Origin: Paludibacteraceae bacterium
GTDB lineage: Bacteria > Bacteroidota > Bacteroidia > Bacteroidales > Paludibacteraceae
Reading direction: 5' to 3'
DNA length: 64,000 bases
Assembly (NCBI GenBank): GCA_017503075.1
Contig: JAFVTU010000011.1
Span: forward strand, 1 to 64,000
The position numbers were made by a program, and so were the translations under genes. The notes beneath the pieces are model-generated. The model searched no databases, was not told the origin of the DNA, and was given only the letters and a program-made list of their open reading frames with translations. This document shows, one piece after another, positions 52,117 to 61,487 of the stretch (the first letter of the stretch is position 1; each line of letters starts with the position of its first letter).

Positions 52117-53913
52117 TTAAAACTGAAAATATATAAATGCTTGTAAATCGGCAGTTACAAACTGATAGACGCCAACCACCGTGGCTACAGTCATAAGAAT
52201 GATGACCCATATGGGAAGTTTGCAAAAGCATAATCGATACCATCGTTTTGCACGATTGGGTAGCCAATGTACTGCCATTCCTAGTATAAATATACCAACG
52301 ACATATCTATATTCCCATAAGAAATCAGGAATAATACTACTATCCCATGCTCCTCCTATTTGGTTGACCATATTTATCGCTGTTTCCCAGGCTTCTTGAT
52401 TGGCGGTAGCCGGGTCTAAATTACTACTAGAACGGAAGAATAAGCGTGTGAATGTGATAAATACAAAGGTCTGCATTATTGCCCATAGATTAGCCAACCC
52501 TTGCGTAAATGTGGCGCGAGGAGTTCCGGTAATGGCGATGTTGCCTCTACGCTCAACCCACCAATTTATATATCGAATAAAAGTTCCGGCCCATAATAGA
52601 CTTCCCCAAACTAAGAATATGTTCCAAATAGGAGCATTTAGCATGAAATAAGTAACCCATAAACTACCCATAAGCAAAGTCATCAGCAACATTTTGATGT
52701 TCCAATTCATTTTTACCCATATCTTGTACACAATCATTCCTATTCCGTTCAAGGCACCCCAAATTACAAAATTCCAACTTGCACCATGCCATAATCCTCC
52801 TAGCAACATAGTAATAAAGGAATTGAAATTTCCTGCTGTGATTTTGTTCTTAATTTTTTTACCAAAGATGCTGCGGTTGCCTCCAAGTGGGATGTATAGA
52901 TAACTTTTTAGCCAACGGCTGAGCGACATATGCCAACGACGCCAAAACTCTTGTGGATTGCGTGATTTGTAGGGAGAGTCAAAATTCTGTGGTAAATAAA
53001 AACCCATGAGCATAGCTATACCGATAGCAATGTCCGTGTATCCAGAGAAGTCGGCATACACTTGCAACGAATAAGCAAATAACGCGAATAGGTTCTCAAA
53101 ACCACTGAAGAGTAATGGGTTTTCGAATACTCTATCTATGAAATTTACTGCAAGATAATCACTTAAAACAATCTTTTTGATTAGTCCGTTGAGTATCCAA
53201 AAAATAGCCAAACGGGCTAATCGTTTACTGAGACAAAATGGACGGTATAATTGTGGGATAAATTCATTGGCACGAACGATAGGACCTGCCACCAATCCAG
53301 GAAAGAAACTTACATAAAATCCAAAATCCAAAATGTTTCTTACAGGTTGAACTTGCCCTCGATACACATCAATCGTGTATGACATTACTTGAAACAGATA
53401 GAACGATATACCTACAGGTAAGATGATGTTGTCTACCGTAAAGCGTCCGCTAGTGTTAAAGCCATTGCCGATATAGGCAAAGATGTCGAATACGGCAAAC
53501 TCGGTGCCAAGCATGTCGTTTACTGCATTTGTAAAGAAATAAGCATACTTGAAGTAACATAGCAGTCCTAAATCTATCACTACACTCAGTGCCAACCACC
53601 ATTTGGCTCGCCTCTCGCCTTTCGTCTTATATATCCGATTGGCTATCAACCAGTCGCTAAGTGTGACAAAAAGTAATATGAGCAAAAATAATCCGCTAGT
53701 TTTGTAATAGAAAAACCAACTTACCGCCATCAAGAAGATATTGCGGAGGTGAAGACGGATGTTCTTATCTGTCCCCTGTGCGCTCTGCGCACCCACCTCC
53801 ATTATTATAGCGAATAACGAATAAACTAATGCAAAAAAAGCCCAAAAGTAAAATTGAGTAAATAATAAAGGACTATCGCTGTCAAAACCAAATATGTGTC
53901 GTAAAAACTCCAT
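52117..53913 (-). CDS. MBOAT-family O-acyltransferase (AlgI/DltB-like)
   Basis: This 598-residue multi-pass membrane protein has about 11-12 helices. The family's conserved cytoplasmic segment is present (SDWLIANRIYKTKGERRAKWW), then GISFYLFQVMSYTIDVYRGQ, PQNFDSPYKSRNPQEFWRRWHMSLSRWLKSYLYIPLGGNR, and the catalytic-His region LLGGLWHGASWNFVIWG. It should move an acyl group across the membrane onto a surface glycan, as AlgI or PatA do. The SGNH-type protein encoded directly upstream (9 bp away) is the expected extracytoplasmic partner. The glycan is unknown. Confidence 0.9.
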   Translation of the reverse strand: MEFLRHIFGFDSDSPLLFTQFYFWAFFALVYSLFAIIMEVGAQSAQGTDKNIRLHLRNIFLMAVSWFFYYKTSGLFLLILLFVTLSDWLIANRIYKTKGERRAKWWLALSVVIDLGLLCYFKYAYFFTNAVNDMLGTEFAVFDIFAYIGNGFNTSGRFTVDNIILPVGISFYLFQVMSYTIDVYRGQVQPVRNILDFGFYVSFFPGLVAGPIVRANEFIPQLYRPFCLSKRLARLAIFWILNGLIKKIVLSDYLAVNFIDRVFENPLLFSGFENLFALFAYSLQVYADFSGYTDIAIGIAMLMGFYLPQNFDSPYKSRNPQEFWRRWHMSLSRWLKSYLYIPLGGNRSIFGKKIKNKITAGNFNSFITMLLGGLWHGASWNFVIWGALNGIGMIVYKIWVKMNWNIKMLLMTLLMGSLWVTYFMLNAPIWNIFLVWGSLLWAGTFIRYINWWVERRGNIAITGTPRATFTQGLANLWAIMQTFVFITFTRLFFRSSSNLDPATANQEAWETAINMVNQIGGAWDSSIIPDFLWEYRYVVGIFILGMAVHWLPNRAKRWYRLCFCKLPIWVIILMTVATVVGVYQFVTADLQAFIYFQF

Positions 53914-53922
53914 TCTTGTAGT

Positions 53923-55440
53923 TTAGTGTTGAAAACTCATTAGCCAATCATACAACATTTGTCCGATTTTATTGGCCCCAACGCGAGTAAAATGTACATG
54001 ATCGCTTCCGGCTAGCCCTTTCCCTACCCAATCTACCATACTATTCATTCCGCCCATGGCCTCGTACATACTCCAATAGCCGATTTTTTCATCTAGTGCC
54101 ATTTGTTTCAGTTGCTTGTCTAGATACGGCACCAATGGATAGGTGGTCATCTTTCCGTCTATGCGAGTGGACATGTCGCTCGGACCAATGAACAAAATTG
54201 ATGCTTGTGGAGCGCATACGCGCAAATGTTTAATCTGTGTGCGCAGGTTTTTAACATAACCATCAATCGTTGACTTCTTATTTGACTGCGGAATCATATT
54301 ACCACCATATTGCAGGATAATCAAACGCGTAGTGGTTGCACTATAATAGTCGCTAAGTGATGTGCTGTTGATGCGTGTGAAAATTACTCCTGAACATCCG
54401 CGCATAGGAACATTATCAACAATTACACCAACAGGTGTTTCTAAACTTACACCATAGACCTTTCCTTTTCCATGTAGATGGATTTGGCAATGATCTGTAG
54501 AACCTAATAGGAGTGTAGATTTATAAGGTGTGATAGCCAATGTTGTGTCATTGCATTTCACTTCTCCCGCTACATTATTGGCTAATAAGCGTATTTGACT
54601 AAACTGCTGGTGTGGCGCCTTCTTACCAGTGGGCTCAATATGCATCACCACTTGTTGGCTACCACTAACAAGCATGTCGTCCATCACTGCGACCTGTCCC
54701 ATTACACCATAATCATTGCTTTGCTGCCGTCGTGAGCGAGGACCATAGATCATGTAGCGCATCGGACCTCCCTTCACTTGCTGTCTGACACCATTCATAC
54801 TCAACCATTGTCGGATGCTGCGCGTCGGAATAGTCTGATGTAGGGGAATTAATCCTACACCGCCACCACCATACTTCTCTTGCCAATGCTCACGTAGGAT
54901 ATTGGTGATACGATCCTCTTCTATTTGTGAGTCTCCATAATGCACTACGCGAACAGGCTTCATACTTGCACTATCTAATGCTTGATAGAAGGTGGCTAAG
55001 TATTGACGAGTATCAACATTGGAAATGGTAGTGCGACTTGCAGTAGTAGTTTTTTCTGATGCTTGAGTAACGTTGGGTTTGGAACTAGTGATGGCTGTTT
55101 TGATTGGTTCCTTGGTCGCTTTTGCTATTGAGTCCGCAATGCTCCGCAGAATAGAGTCCCGTAGTTCTTGTTTGGGCTGCAATGGTTGGAGATCTTGTTT
55201 TTGAGGAGTGTATACTATTGTTGTGTCAATAGCTATTTCATAGTCTTCAATATCGGCTAGCCAAGTACTATCAGAATACGATATGGTACTATCTTTCTCT
55301 ATTCCTAAAACTTCTGATAATGTCGCCCAGTGCAAGGTCCATTTCCCGAAGGCGATTCCATTGGAAGGAATCGCCCAACTAATTACACCTAATAATGCAA
55401 TTACAATCCAAATAATATATGCAATGTGTCTGGGGCGCAT
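53923..55440 (-). CDS. SGNH-hydrolase-like membrane-anchored protein (acyltransfer partner)
   Basis: This 505-residue protein has an N-terminal helix (HIAYIIWIVIALLGVISWAI) and a Ser/Thr-rich linker (up to about residue 145). An SGNH-like domain follows with VVHYGDSQIEEDRIT (block I, catalytic Ser), a GGNMIPQSN stretch, IGPSDMST, and SDHVHFTRVGANKIGQML near the end (block V, His). This is the layout of PatB/AlgX/DltD-like partners of MBOAT proteins, which transfer acyl groups to periplasmic or surface glycans. It abuts trkH (0 bp gap) and the MBOAT gene (9 bp). Confidence 0.85.
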   Translation of the reverse strand: MRPRHIAYIIWIVIALLGVISWAIPSNGIAFGKWTLHWATLSEVLGIEKDSTISYSDSTWLADIEDYEIAIDTTIVYTPQKQDLQPLQPKQELRDSILRSIADSIAKATKEPIKTAITSSKPNVTQASEKTTTASRTTISNVDTRQYLATFYQALDSASMKPVRVVHYGDSQIEEDRITNILREHWQEKYGGGGVGLIPLHQTIPTRSIRQWLSMNGVRQQVKGGPMRYMIYGPRSRRQQSNDYGVMGQVAVMDDMLVSGSQQVVMHIEPTGKKAPHQQFSQIRLLANNVAGEVKCNDTTLAITPYKSTLLLGSTDHCQIHLHGKGKVYGVSLETPVGVIVDNVPMRGCSGVIFTRINSTSLSDYYSATTTRLIILQYGGNMIPQSNKKSTIDGYVKNLRTQIKHLRVCAPQASILFIGPSDMSTRIDGKMTTYPLVPYLDKQLKQMALDEKIGYWSMYEAMGGMNSMVDWVGKGLAGSDHVHFTRVGANKIGQMLYDWLMSFQH

Positions 55441-56910
55441 TTACTTTCTCCACAACGCTTTCGTAAAGAGCAACAATATGGTAAAAATCTCCAGACGGCC
55501 AATCAACATCACGAAGCTCATTACCCATTTAGCCACAGTAGGGAACGTGGCATACGTACCTGCTGGACCAAACTGACCAATACTAATTCCTACATTACCA
55601 ATAGCCGAAACAGCAGAACCAATAGCCTCATCGAAATCTACACCAGTCGCACAGAAAATCACCACCGTGACAGCTATGATGAAGACATAGAATATCAAAA
55701 ACGCCATGATATTGTTAATGGTCTGCTGAGGAACAGTTTTCTCGTTGAGTCTCACAGGGATAATCGCATTAGGATGAATACGGCGTTGGAACTCTGCCAC
55801 ACCATTCTTCAGAATAATCGCCAAGCGCACCCACTTGATTCCACCTGCTGTGCTACCTGCACAAGCACCCGTCAGCATCAAGAAGAAAATAACCACCCAT
55901 GCCACTACTGGCCAATACATATAGTCGGAAATGGTATAGCCCGTAGAGGTCATCGAACTAATCACCGTGAACAAACTATCGCGGAAAGCACGCTCCATCT
56001 CAACGCCTGACCAACCTGGGCGAGCAATATACAGCCCTAAAGTCAGCAATACTGCAAATATTGCTACTGCTACACTATACCAACGCAACTCCTCATCTCG
56101 GAAGAAATAGCGAGCTTTGCCACGCAACAGATAGATAAGCAGTACGAAGTTGATACCCGAAATAAACATGAAGAACGTCACTATATAGTGAATAGCCGCC
56201 GAGTCGTAGAACTCCAGACTATTATTGTGCGTAGAGAAACCGCCGGTGGCAATCGTAGAGAACGAGTGACACACCGCGTCGAACACATCCATGCCACATA
56301 GCCACAAGGCTAACACCTCAGTAGCAGTCAGCAATACATAGGTTGTCCACATCATTTTTGCCGTATCAGCAATACGAGGCGATAGTTTTTCGTAAGTCAA
56401 GCCCGACACCTCGGCAGCGTAGAGCTGCATGCCATTCAGTCCGAAGATGGGTAATATAGCAATAGACAGCACAATGATTCCCATACCACCAATCCACTGC
56501 GTGAGCGACCGCCAGAAGAGCAGTCCGTGGGTAATCACCTCCAAATCGGGGATGATAGTAGCACCCGTGGTAGTAAAACCTGACATACTCTCAAACCACG
56601 CGTCGGTCAGCGTGGGCACTTGTCCACTGAGGTAATAGGGCAGCAATCCAAAGGCAGAGAACACCACCCATACCATTGCTACAATCACGTAGCCCTCTCG
56701 CTCGCCCATGCGCGACTCAGCACGGCGACCCACTAGCAAGCCAATGACACCTGCCAGCAGCGTGATGATAGTGGATAGCAGAAACACTCCATTGTCTGGT
56801 TCGTTGTACCATAGACTAACCCCCAGTGCCATAGTCATAAACACCGCCTCAATGAGCAGCAGTGCGCCCATGGTACGGAAGACCATCCGTGTGTTAAACG
56901 TACGTGTCAT
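55441..56910 (-). CDS. trkH: TrkH-type potassium transporter subunit
   Basis: This 489-residue protein is the membrane pore of a Trk/Ktr K+ uptake system. It has four P-loop-like repeats with GFTTTGATIIPDLE, FSTIATGGFSTHNNSLEFY, SSMTSTGYTISDY and AIGNVGISIGQFGP as filter regions, separated by membrane helices. Length is normal for TrkH. It overlaps trkA by 4 bp, so the two are co-translated. Confidence 0.93.
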   Translation of the reverse strand: MTRTFNTRMVFRTMGALLLIEAVFMTMALGVSLWYNEPDNGVFLLSTIITLLAGVIGLLVGRRAESRMGEREGYVIVAMVWVVFSAFGLLPYYLSGQVPTLTDAWFESMSGFTTTGATIIPDLEVITHGLLFWRSLTQWIGGMGIIVLSIAILPIFGLNGMQLYAAEVSGLTYEKLSPRIADTAKMMWTTYVLLTATEVLALWLCGMDVFDAVCHSFSTIATGGFSTHNNSLEFYDSAAIHYIVTFFMFISGINFVLLIYLLRGKARYFFRDEELRWYSVAVAIFAVLLTLGLYIARPGWSGVEMERAFRDSLFTVISSMTSTGYTISDYMYWPVVAWVVIFFLMLTGACAGSTAGGIKWVRLAIILKNGVAEFQRRIHPNAIIPVRLNEKTVPQQTINNIMAFLIFYVFIIAVTVVIFCATGVDFDEAIGSAVSAIGNVGISIGQFGPAGTYATFPTVAKWVMSFVMLIGRLEIFTILLLFTKALWRK

Positions 56911-58241
56911 TTGAAGAACTTCTCTAATTGTCTGATTACTTGATTCTTGCAGAAAACTACCACTTGGTCGTTAGGAAGTATTTGCGTATCGCCGTTCACG
57001 AGGATACCTTCTCCTGCGCGCACGATAGCACCGATATTTGCATCCTTAGGCAGTCGCATATCACGAATCTTACATTTGGTAATGCGGCTACCCTCCTCCG
57101 CCATAAATTCCACTATCTCTGCATCTGCACTGGTCAAGTTGCGCACGTTGAGTACGCTAGCATCTAGTAGCATTTGGTAGATATACGAAGCGGCAATGGT
57201 TTTCTTATTGAGTACCGTACCAATATCCAAGCCCTCTGCCATCGGGATATAGTCGATATTCTCTACCTCGGCAATGGTCTTTTTCACGCCAAAACGTTTG
57301 GCAGCCATACAGGCAAAGATATTCGCTTCGCTGCTGTCAGTTACTGCTACAAAAGCATCAGCATCCTCTATGCCCTCGTCTTTGAGCGTAGCCATATCGC
57401 TGCCGTCGGCATTGATAATGAGTGCGTTGTTGATTTTCTCGCTGAGATGGTAGCAGTGCTCGCGGTCGGCTTCGAGAATCTTGATATTGAGGTCATCGGG
57501 CAGGTTCTGTACCGTCTTTTGTGCAATCTTTGATCCTCCAAAGAAAACGATAGTATTGATGTCCTTCTTTTGCTTACCCAATTGCTCGCGCAACACTTTC
57601 ATATTCTCTCGTGTGCAGACAGCATAGACCATATCGTCGGCTTGTATTTCATCAGGTCCGCTAGGAATGATGGTCTCTTGTCCGCGTTTGATAGCCACTA
57701 CTCGGTATAATCCGTGATTGAAGAATCCTGACATAAATTGCTTGCCAATCACTTCCGCTCCTTCGCGTACTTTCACCACGCACATCTCCAACGCTCCACC
57801 ACATAGAGTCAGATGATAACGCATCCAGTTGGTTTTGAGCGAAGCGGTAATCTCCTGCGCTGCAAGTAGTTCTGGGTAGATGAGGTGGTTGAGTCCCATC
57901 TGCTCAAAGATACGTTTGTTCTCAGGAATCAGATACTCGTAGTTGTCAATGCGCGCTAGTGTTTTTTTAGCTCCCAATTGGTTGGCAAGCAAGCACGCAG
58001 TGATATTATCTGACTCGGATGGTGTAACTGCGATGAAGAGGTCCACATCCTTCACCCCAATACTTTTCAAGTCGTATATAGATGTAGGGCTACCCACTTT
58101 GGTCAGCAGGTCGTAGTTAGCATCCAAATCGCCCAATCTGTCCTGGCGATCATCGATAAGACTAATATCCATATCCTCGCGCGACAGCAGTTTAGCCAAA
58201 TGGCGTCCTACTGCTCCAGCGCCTGCAATAATGATTCGCAT
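56907..58241 (-). CDS. trkA: TrkA potassium channel regulatory subunit
   Basis: This 444-residue cytoplasmic regulator has two tandem RCK modules, each with a Rossmann NAD(H)-binding half: MRIIIAGAGAVGRHLAKLL at the start and NTIVFFGGSKIAQKTVQNL near residue 227, each followed by a TrkA-C-type domain. It gates TrkH in response to NAD/NADH or ATP. The trkH overlap is 4 bp. The start overlaps the dxs end by 34 bp. Confidence 0.93.
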   Translation of the reverse strand: MRIIIAGAGAVGRHLAKLLSREDMDISLIDDRQDRLGDLDANYDLLTKVGSPTSIYDLKSIGVKDVDLFIAVTPSESDNITACLLANQLGAKKTLARIDNYEYLIPENKRIFEQMGLNHLIYPELLAAQEITASLKTNWMRYHLTLCGGALEMCVVKVREGAEVIGKQFMSGFFNHGLYRVVAIKRGQETIIPSGPDEIQADDMVYAVCTRENMKVLREQLGKQKKDINTIVFFGGSKIAQKTVQNLPDDLNIKILEADREHCYHLSEKINNALIINADGSDMATLKDEGIEDADAFVAVTDSSEANIFACMAAKRFGVKKTIAEVENIDYIPMAEGLDIGTVLNKKTIAASYIYQMLLDASVLNVRNLTSADAEIVEFMAEEGSRITKCKIRDMRLPKDANIGAIVRAGEGILVNGDTQILPNDQVVVFCKNQVIRQLEKFFK

Positions 58242-60136
58242 ATTCCTTGTGTATCTAATTTCAATAGTTGATATAACTCTTTGGTACTTCCATGTTCCAC
58301 AAACTGGTCATTTACTCCCAAGCGTATCACACGTGGTGTGTAACCATTATCTGCCATAAACTCAAGCACCGCACTACCTAAGCCACCACTGATTACACCA
58401 TCCTCTACTGTGATGATTGTAGTAAAGCGTTTGCCTATCTCGTGCAGCAACTGCTCATCCATCGGCTTGAGCCATCGCATATCGTAGTGAGCCACCTTCG
58501 CCTTATCACCTAATCGCCTTATCGCCTCAATCACCGTATAACCGATAGCGCCAAGAGATAGTACTGCCACTTTTGCTTCCTCACTTTCTCTCAAGCATAC
58601 CCCCTTGCCGATAGTCACCTTCGCCTCATCGCCTAATCGCCTCATCGCCTCATCGCCTTCATTCGTTCTGCCACGCGGATAGCGGATAGCTATAGGGCCA
58701 TCGTAGTCCTTGGCGAGTCGCATCATCTGCTGTAAATCTTCTTTGGTCATAGGTGCACCAATCACCATATTTGGAATAGGTCGCAGGTATGCCAAATCCA
58801 ATAATCCGTGATGCGTAGCACCGTCGTTGCCCACGATACCAGCACGGTCAATGCAGAAAATGACATGCAACTTAGGCAACGCTACATCGTGGATGATATT
58901 GTCGTAGGCACGTTGCAAAAAACTAGAGTAGATATTGCAGTAGGGAATCAATCCCGCTTTCGCCATACCTGCGGAGAACGTGACGGCATGTCCTTCAGCT
59001 ATACCGACATCGAATACGCGATTGGGCAATTCGCGCTGCATGATATTCATGCTACAGCCACTAGGCATAGCAGGTGTAATGCCAATGATGCGTTCGTCTT
59101 CTTTTGCCAATTGCAGTAATTGGTTGCCAAAGACTTCTTGCCACAAGGGCTCTTGCCTCTCACCTTTCGCCTTTAACCTCTCACCTGTCTCTATACTAAA
59201 TTCTCCTGGCGCATGCCATGTAGTCTGATCGTTTTCTGCGGGTTCGTAACCTTTTCCTTTTTTGGTGATGATGTGCAATACTTTAGGTCCTTCGTAGTCT
59301 TTAATCTCTTTGAATATACGCACCAAGTTCAGCACGTCGTGTCCGTCTGCTGGACCGAAATAACGCAGATTGAGTCCTTGGAAGATATTATTATCTTGTT
59401 TGGTAAGTAGTGCTTTGAGATTATTGTTGAAACTTTGTAGGCGTCCTTTATTATCATCATTGATGATATGTAGTTTGCGTGCTACTCTATATCCCCACCA
59501 ACGCCAGCGATTGTATCGCTCGCTTGTAGTCAAATCTACTAGGTATTGCGTAAAACCACCTTTGATAGGGTCGATAGCCATATTATTGTCATTGAGTACA
59601 ATCAGCAGATTATTCTTGAGCATAGAGGTATTGTTTAGTCCCTCGAATGCTAATCCGCCCGTCATAGCCCCGTCACCGATGATCGCTACCACTCGTTGCT
59701 TCTCAACTCTACCATCTACAGCCGCTTTGGCAGCGATCTCTTCACCAATGGTAATTCCTAATGCTGCCGAAATACTATTGCTTGCATGACCTGCAATAAA
59801 CGCATCATATTCGCTCTCCATGGGAGAGGGGAACGGTGCTAAACCTTTGAACTGTCGGTTGGTATGAAAACGCTCGCGTCTGCCTGTGAGAATTTTATGG
59901 GCATATGCTTGGTGCCCTACGTCCCATACGAGCTGGTCGTTGGGTGTATCGAATACGTAATGCAGAGCAACCGTCAACTCTACTGTACCAAGCGACGAGC
60001 CTAAGTGACCAGGGTTGTGGCTCAACTGCTGAATAATAAAGTCGCGTACTTCGCTGCACACCTGTGGCAATGCCTCCAATGGCAATGCTTTCAAGTCGTT
60101 AGGGTAGTGAATATTATTCAAATATTTGTACTCCAT
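58208..60136 (-). CDS. dxs: 1-deoxy-D-xylulose-5-phosphate synthase
   Basis: This 642-residue TPP enzyme joins pyruvate and glyceraldehyde 3-phosphate in the first step of the MEP isoprenoid pathway. Motifs are SHNPGHLGSSLGTVELTVALH, GDGAMTGGLAFEGLNN (TPP/Mg binding), FGPADGHDV, then the pyrimidine-binding domain GIAEGHAVTFSAGMA and VFCIDRAGIVGNDGATHHG, and the C-terminal transketolase domain. Two parts are repeat-derived: ERLKAKGERQ near 315-325 (AACCTCTCACC-type repeat) and two RRLGD(E/K)AKV copies near 492-545 (TCGCCTCA octamers). It heads the six-gene run to coaE, with its own promoter at 60197-60228. Confidence 0.95.
   Translation of the reverse strand: MEYKYLNNIHYPNDLKALPLEALPQVCSEVRDFIIQQLSHNPGHLGSSLGTVELTVALHYVFDTPNDQLVWDVGHQAYAHKILTGRRERFHTNRQFKGLAPFPSPMESEYDAFIAGHASNSISAALGITIGEEIAAKAAVDGRVEKQRVVAIIGDGAMTGGLAFEGLNNTSMLKNNLLIVLNDNNMAIDPIKGGFTQYLVDLTTSERYNRWRWWGYRVARKLHIINDDNKGRLQSFNNNLKALLTKQDNNIFQGLNLRYFGPADGHDVLNLVRIFKEIKDYEGPKVLHIITKKGKGYEPAENDQTTWHAPGEFSIETGERLKAKGERQEPLWQEVFGNQLLQLAKEDERIIGITPAMPSGCSMNIMQRELPNRVFDVGIAEGHAVTFSAGMAKAGLIPYCNIYSSFLQRAYDNIIHDVALPKLHVIFCIDRAGIVGNDGATHHGLLDLAYLRPIPNMVIGAPMTKEDLQQMMRLAKDYDGPIAIRYPRGRTNEGDEAMRRLGDEAKVTIGKGVCLRESEEAKVAVLSLGAIGYTVIEAIRRLGDKAKVAHYDMRWLKPMDEQLLHEIGKRFTTIITVEDGVISGGLGSAVLEFMADNGYTPRVIRLGVNDQFVEHGSTKELYQLLKLDTQGICESLLQALEQ
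58498..58660 (-). repeat. Two TCGCCTNA octamer arrays inside dxs
   Basis: 58498-58529 is four 8-bp units (TCGCCTTA, TCACCTAA, TCGCCTTA, TCGCCTCA) and 58621-58660 is five units (TCGCCTCA, TCGCCTAA, TCGCCTCA twice, TCGCCTTC). Both begin after CACCT. On the coding strand both give an RRLGD-x-AKV peptide. Confidence 0.85.
59152..59190 (-). repeat. CCTCTCACCTTT/CGCCTTTAACC repeat inside dxs
   Basis: GCCTCTCACC, TTTCGCC, TTTAACC, TCTCACC units in frame in dxs, between its first and second domains (ERLKAKGERQ). 18 bp (CGCCTTTAACCTCTCACC) differ at only one base from 15901-15918. Confidence 0.75.
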
Positions 60137-60196
60137 CTCTATCGAATCATCATTTTATTTCACAGTGCCTACATGTATATGCACACAAAAGGTCTG

Positions 60197-60228
60197 CAAA
60201 GTTACACTTTTTTTCTTATATCTGCAAA
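60197..60228 (-). promoter_or_regulatory. Promoter of the dxs-trkA-trkH-SGNH-MBOAT-coaE run
   Basis: Minus-strand TTTG (60225-60228) and TAACTTTG (60197-60204) are separated by 20 nt; the leader to ATG 60136 is about 55 nt. The 60137-60445 gap holds this promoter, the divergent PepSY promoter and no gene. Confidence 0.85.
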
Positions 60229-60306
60229 TTTTACCCCTATTTTGCTACTTCCACTTTGCAAAATACTCAAAAAAACTGCAAAATAACACATTTTATAGTA
60301 CTTTGT

Positions 60307-60338
60307 ATTGCATAGTATTATAAAAGTTATTATCTTTG
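60307..60338 (+). promoter_or_regulatory. Promoter of the PepSY-like gene
   Basis: ATTG at 60307-60310 and TATCTTTG at 60331-60338 are separated by 20 nt. The leader is long, about 100 nt to ATG 60446. Confidence 0.8.
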
Positions 60339-60445
60339 CACCGAATTTATGTTCATGCGCTCTTTGATAGGCTTTTGGCACACTTTTTGCAAATAATCTT
60401 GTAATGACAAATAAACCAGAATAATAACCTTTAAATTACGTGATT

Positions 60446-60880
60446 ATGAAAAAGATTTTAGCCGTCATGGCAACCATTATGATTTCGCTGACAGCATGTG
60501 CTGATCGTCAGCATGTGATAGCTTACACTGAGTTACCTGTTCAAGCTCAAACATTTGTTCAAAAGCATTTCAACGTAGCAGATGTGGCATATGTTGAGCA
60601 AGAACGAGATGGAATACATCCAGAGTATAAGGTGTATCTCAAGAATGCAACGGAGATAGATTTTGATCATCGAGGCAATCTGCAATCGATTGACTGTCAA
60701 GTTTCTCCAGTTCCTTCGGGAATCATACCTGAGTTGATTACCAATTTTGTTGCTTTGCATCATCCTAACCATTTTATTGTGGAATATACAATAGAATACC
60801 GTCATTTGCAGGTTGAACTCAGCAATGGACTAGAGCTTATCTTCGATATGGAAGGACATTTCATACGTGTGGATGACTAA
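60446..60880 (+). CDS. Exported PepSY-like (DUF2874) protein
   Basis: From ATG 60446 the protein has 144 residues: a signal sequence KKILAVMATIMISLTACA (a lipobox-like LTAC at residues about 14-17) and a PepSY-like domain. AQTFVQKHFNVADVAYVEQE, EYKVYLKNATEIDFDHRGNLQSID and SNGLELIFDMEGHFIRVD have the G-x-L-x-F-D-x-x-G strand of this family. Such proteins are periplasmic and probably inhibitors or envelope-stress partners; function here is open. A start at GTG 60440 would add two residues only. Stands alone before the PspC gene. Confidence 0.8.
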   Translation: MKKILAVMATIMISLTACADRQHVIAYTELPVQAQTFVQKHFNVADVAYVEQERDGIHPEYKVYLKNATEIDFDHRGNLQSIDCQVSPVPSGIIPELITNFVALHHPNHFIVEYTIEYRHLQVELSNGLELIFDMEGHFIRVDD

Positions 60881-60949
60881 TGTGCCAATATCTTATGTCA
60901 TAAGCGATGAAGTATGCAATTGATTTATAACTATTTAATAATTCAAACA

Positions 60950-61150
60950 ATGAAAAAACTGTATCGTTCTTCCAACCGCATTTTGGCGGGTGTTTGTGGC
61001 GGAATCGCCGAGTATTTTGATGTAGATCCTACTTTGATTCGAGTAGTATTCGCGGTATTAACATTATTTTCTGCGGCATTTCCTGGCTTGCTACTCTACA
61101 TCATCTTGATGATTCTTATTCCAAATTACAATCAGATTGAAAATCAGTAA
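60950..61150 (+). CDS. PspC-domain membrane protein
   Basis: This 66-residue protein, from ATG 60950, is almost only a PspC domain: KKLYRSSNRILAGVCGGIAEYF, then DPTLIRVVFAVLTLFSAAFPGLL and a hydrophobic end LLYIILMILIPNYN. A longer frame from 60914 adds a poorly conserved leader. PspC proteins act in phage-shock-type membrane stress. It lies 14 bp before the PadR gene, so the three genes look co-transcribed. Confidence 0.88.
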   Translation: MKKLYRSSNRILAGVCGGIAEYFDVDPTLIRVVFAVLTLFSAAFPGLLLYIILMILIPNYNQIENQ

Positions 61151-61163
61151 ATTGTAAGCAAAG

Positions 61164-61484
61164 ATGCTATCCAATCTCAAAAGCCAAATGCGCAAGGGAT
61201 TATTGGAATATTGTATCCTCTCCATTATCCATCAAAGCGAGGCATATGCTTCGGATATCCTTGATACCCTGAAGGAGGCTCAGCTATTGGTAGTGGAGGG
61301 GACAGTATATCCACTCCTCACCCGCATGAAGAACGAAGGCCTGCTATCCTATCGTTGGCAAGAGTCCACAGGCGGACCGCCGCGCAAGTATTACACCCTC
61401 ACAGAAGAGGGGAAGCAACTGCTTGCTCAACTTGATGAAGAATGGCAATCTATTTGTCAGGCAATCAACCAAATAACCAAATAA
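61164..61484 (+). CDS. PadR-family transcriptional regulator
   Basis: This 106-residue winged-helix regulator has the PadR pattern: KGLLEYCILSIIHQSEAYASDILDTLKEA, then VVEGTVYPLLTRMKNEGLLSYRW and GPPRKYYTLTEEGKQLLAQL (the conserved G-x-P-R-K-Y-Y). It likely represses its own operon, which includes PspC and the large PspC/GIN protein. It is 3 bp upstream of that gene. Confidence 0.93.
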   Translation: MLSNLKSQMRKGLLEYCILSIIHQSEAYASDILDTLKEAQLLVVEGTVYPLLTRMKNEGLLSYRWQESTGGPPRKYYTLTEEGKQLLAQLDEEWQSICQAINQITK

Positions 61485-61487
61485 ATT

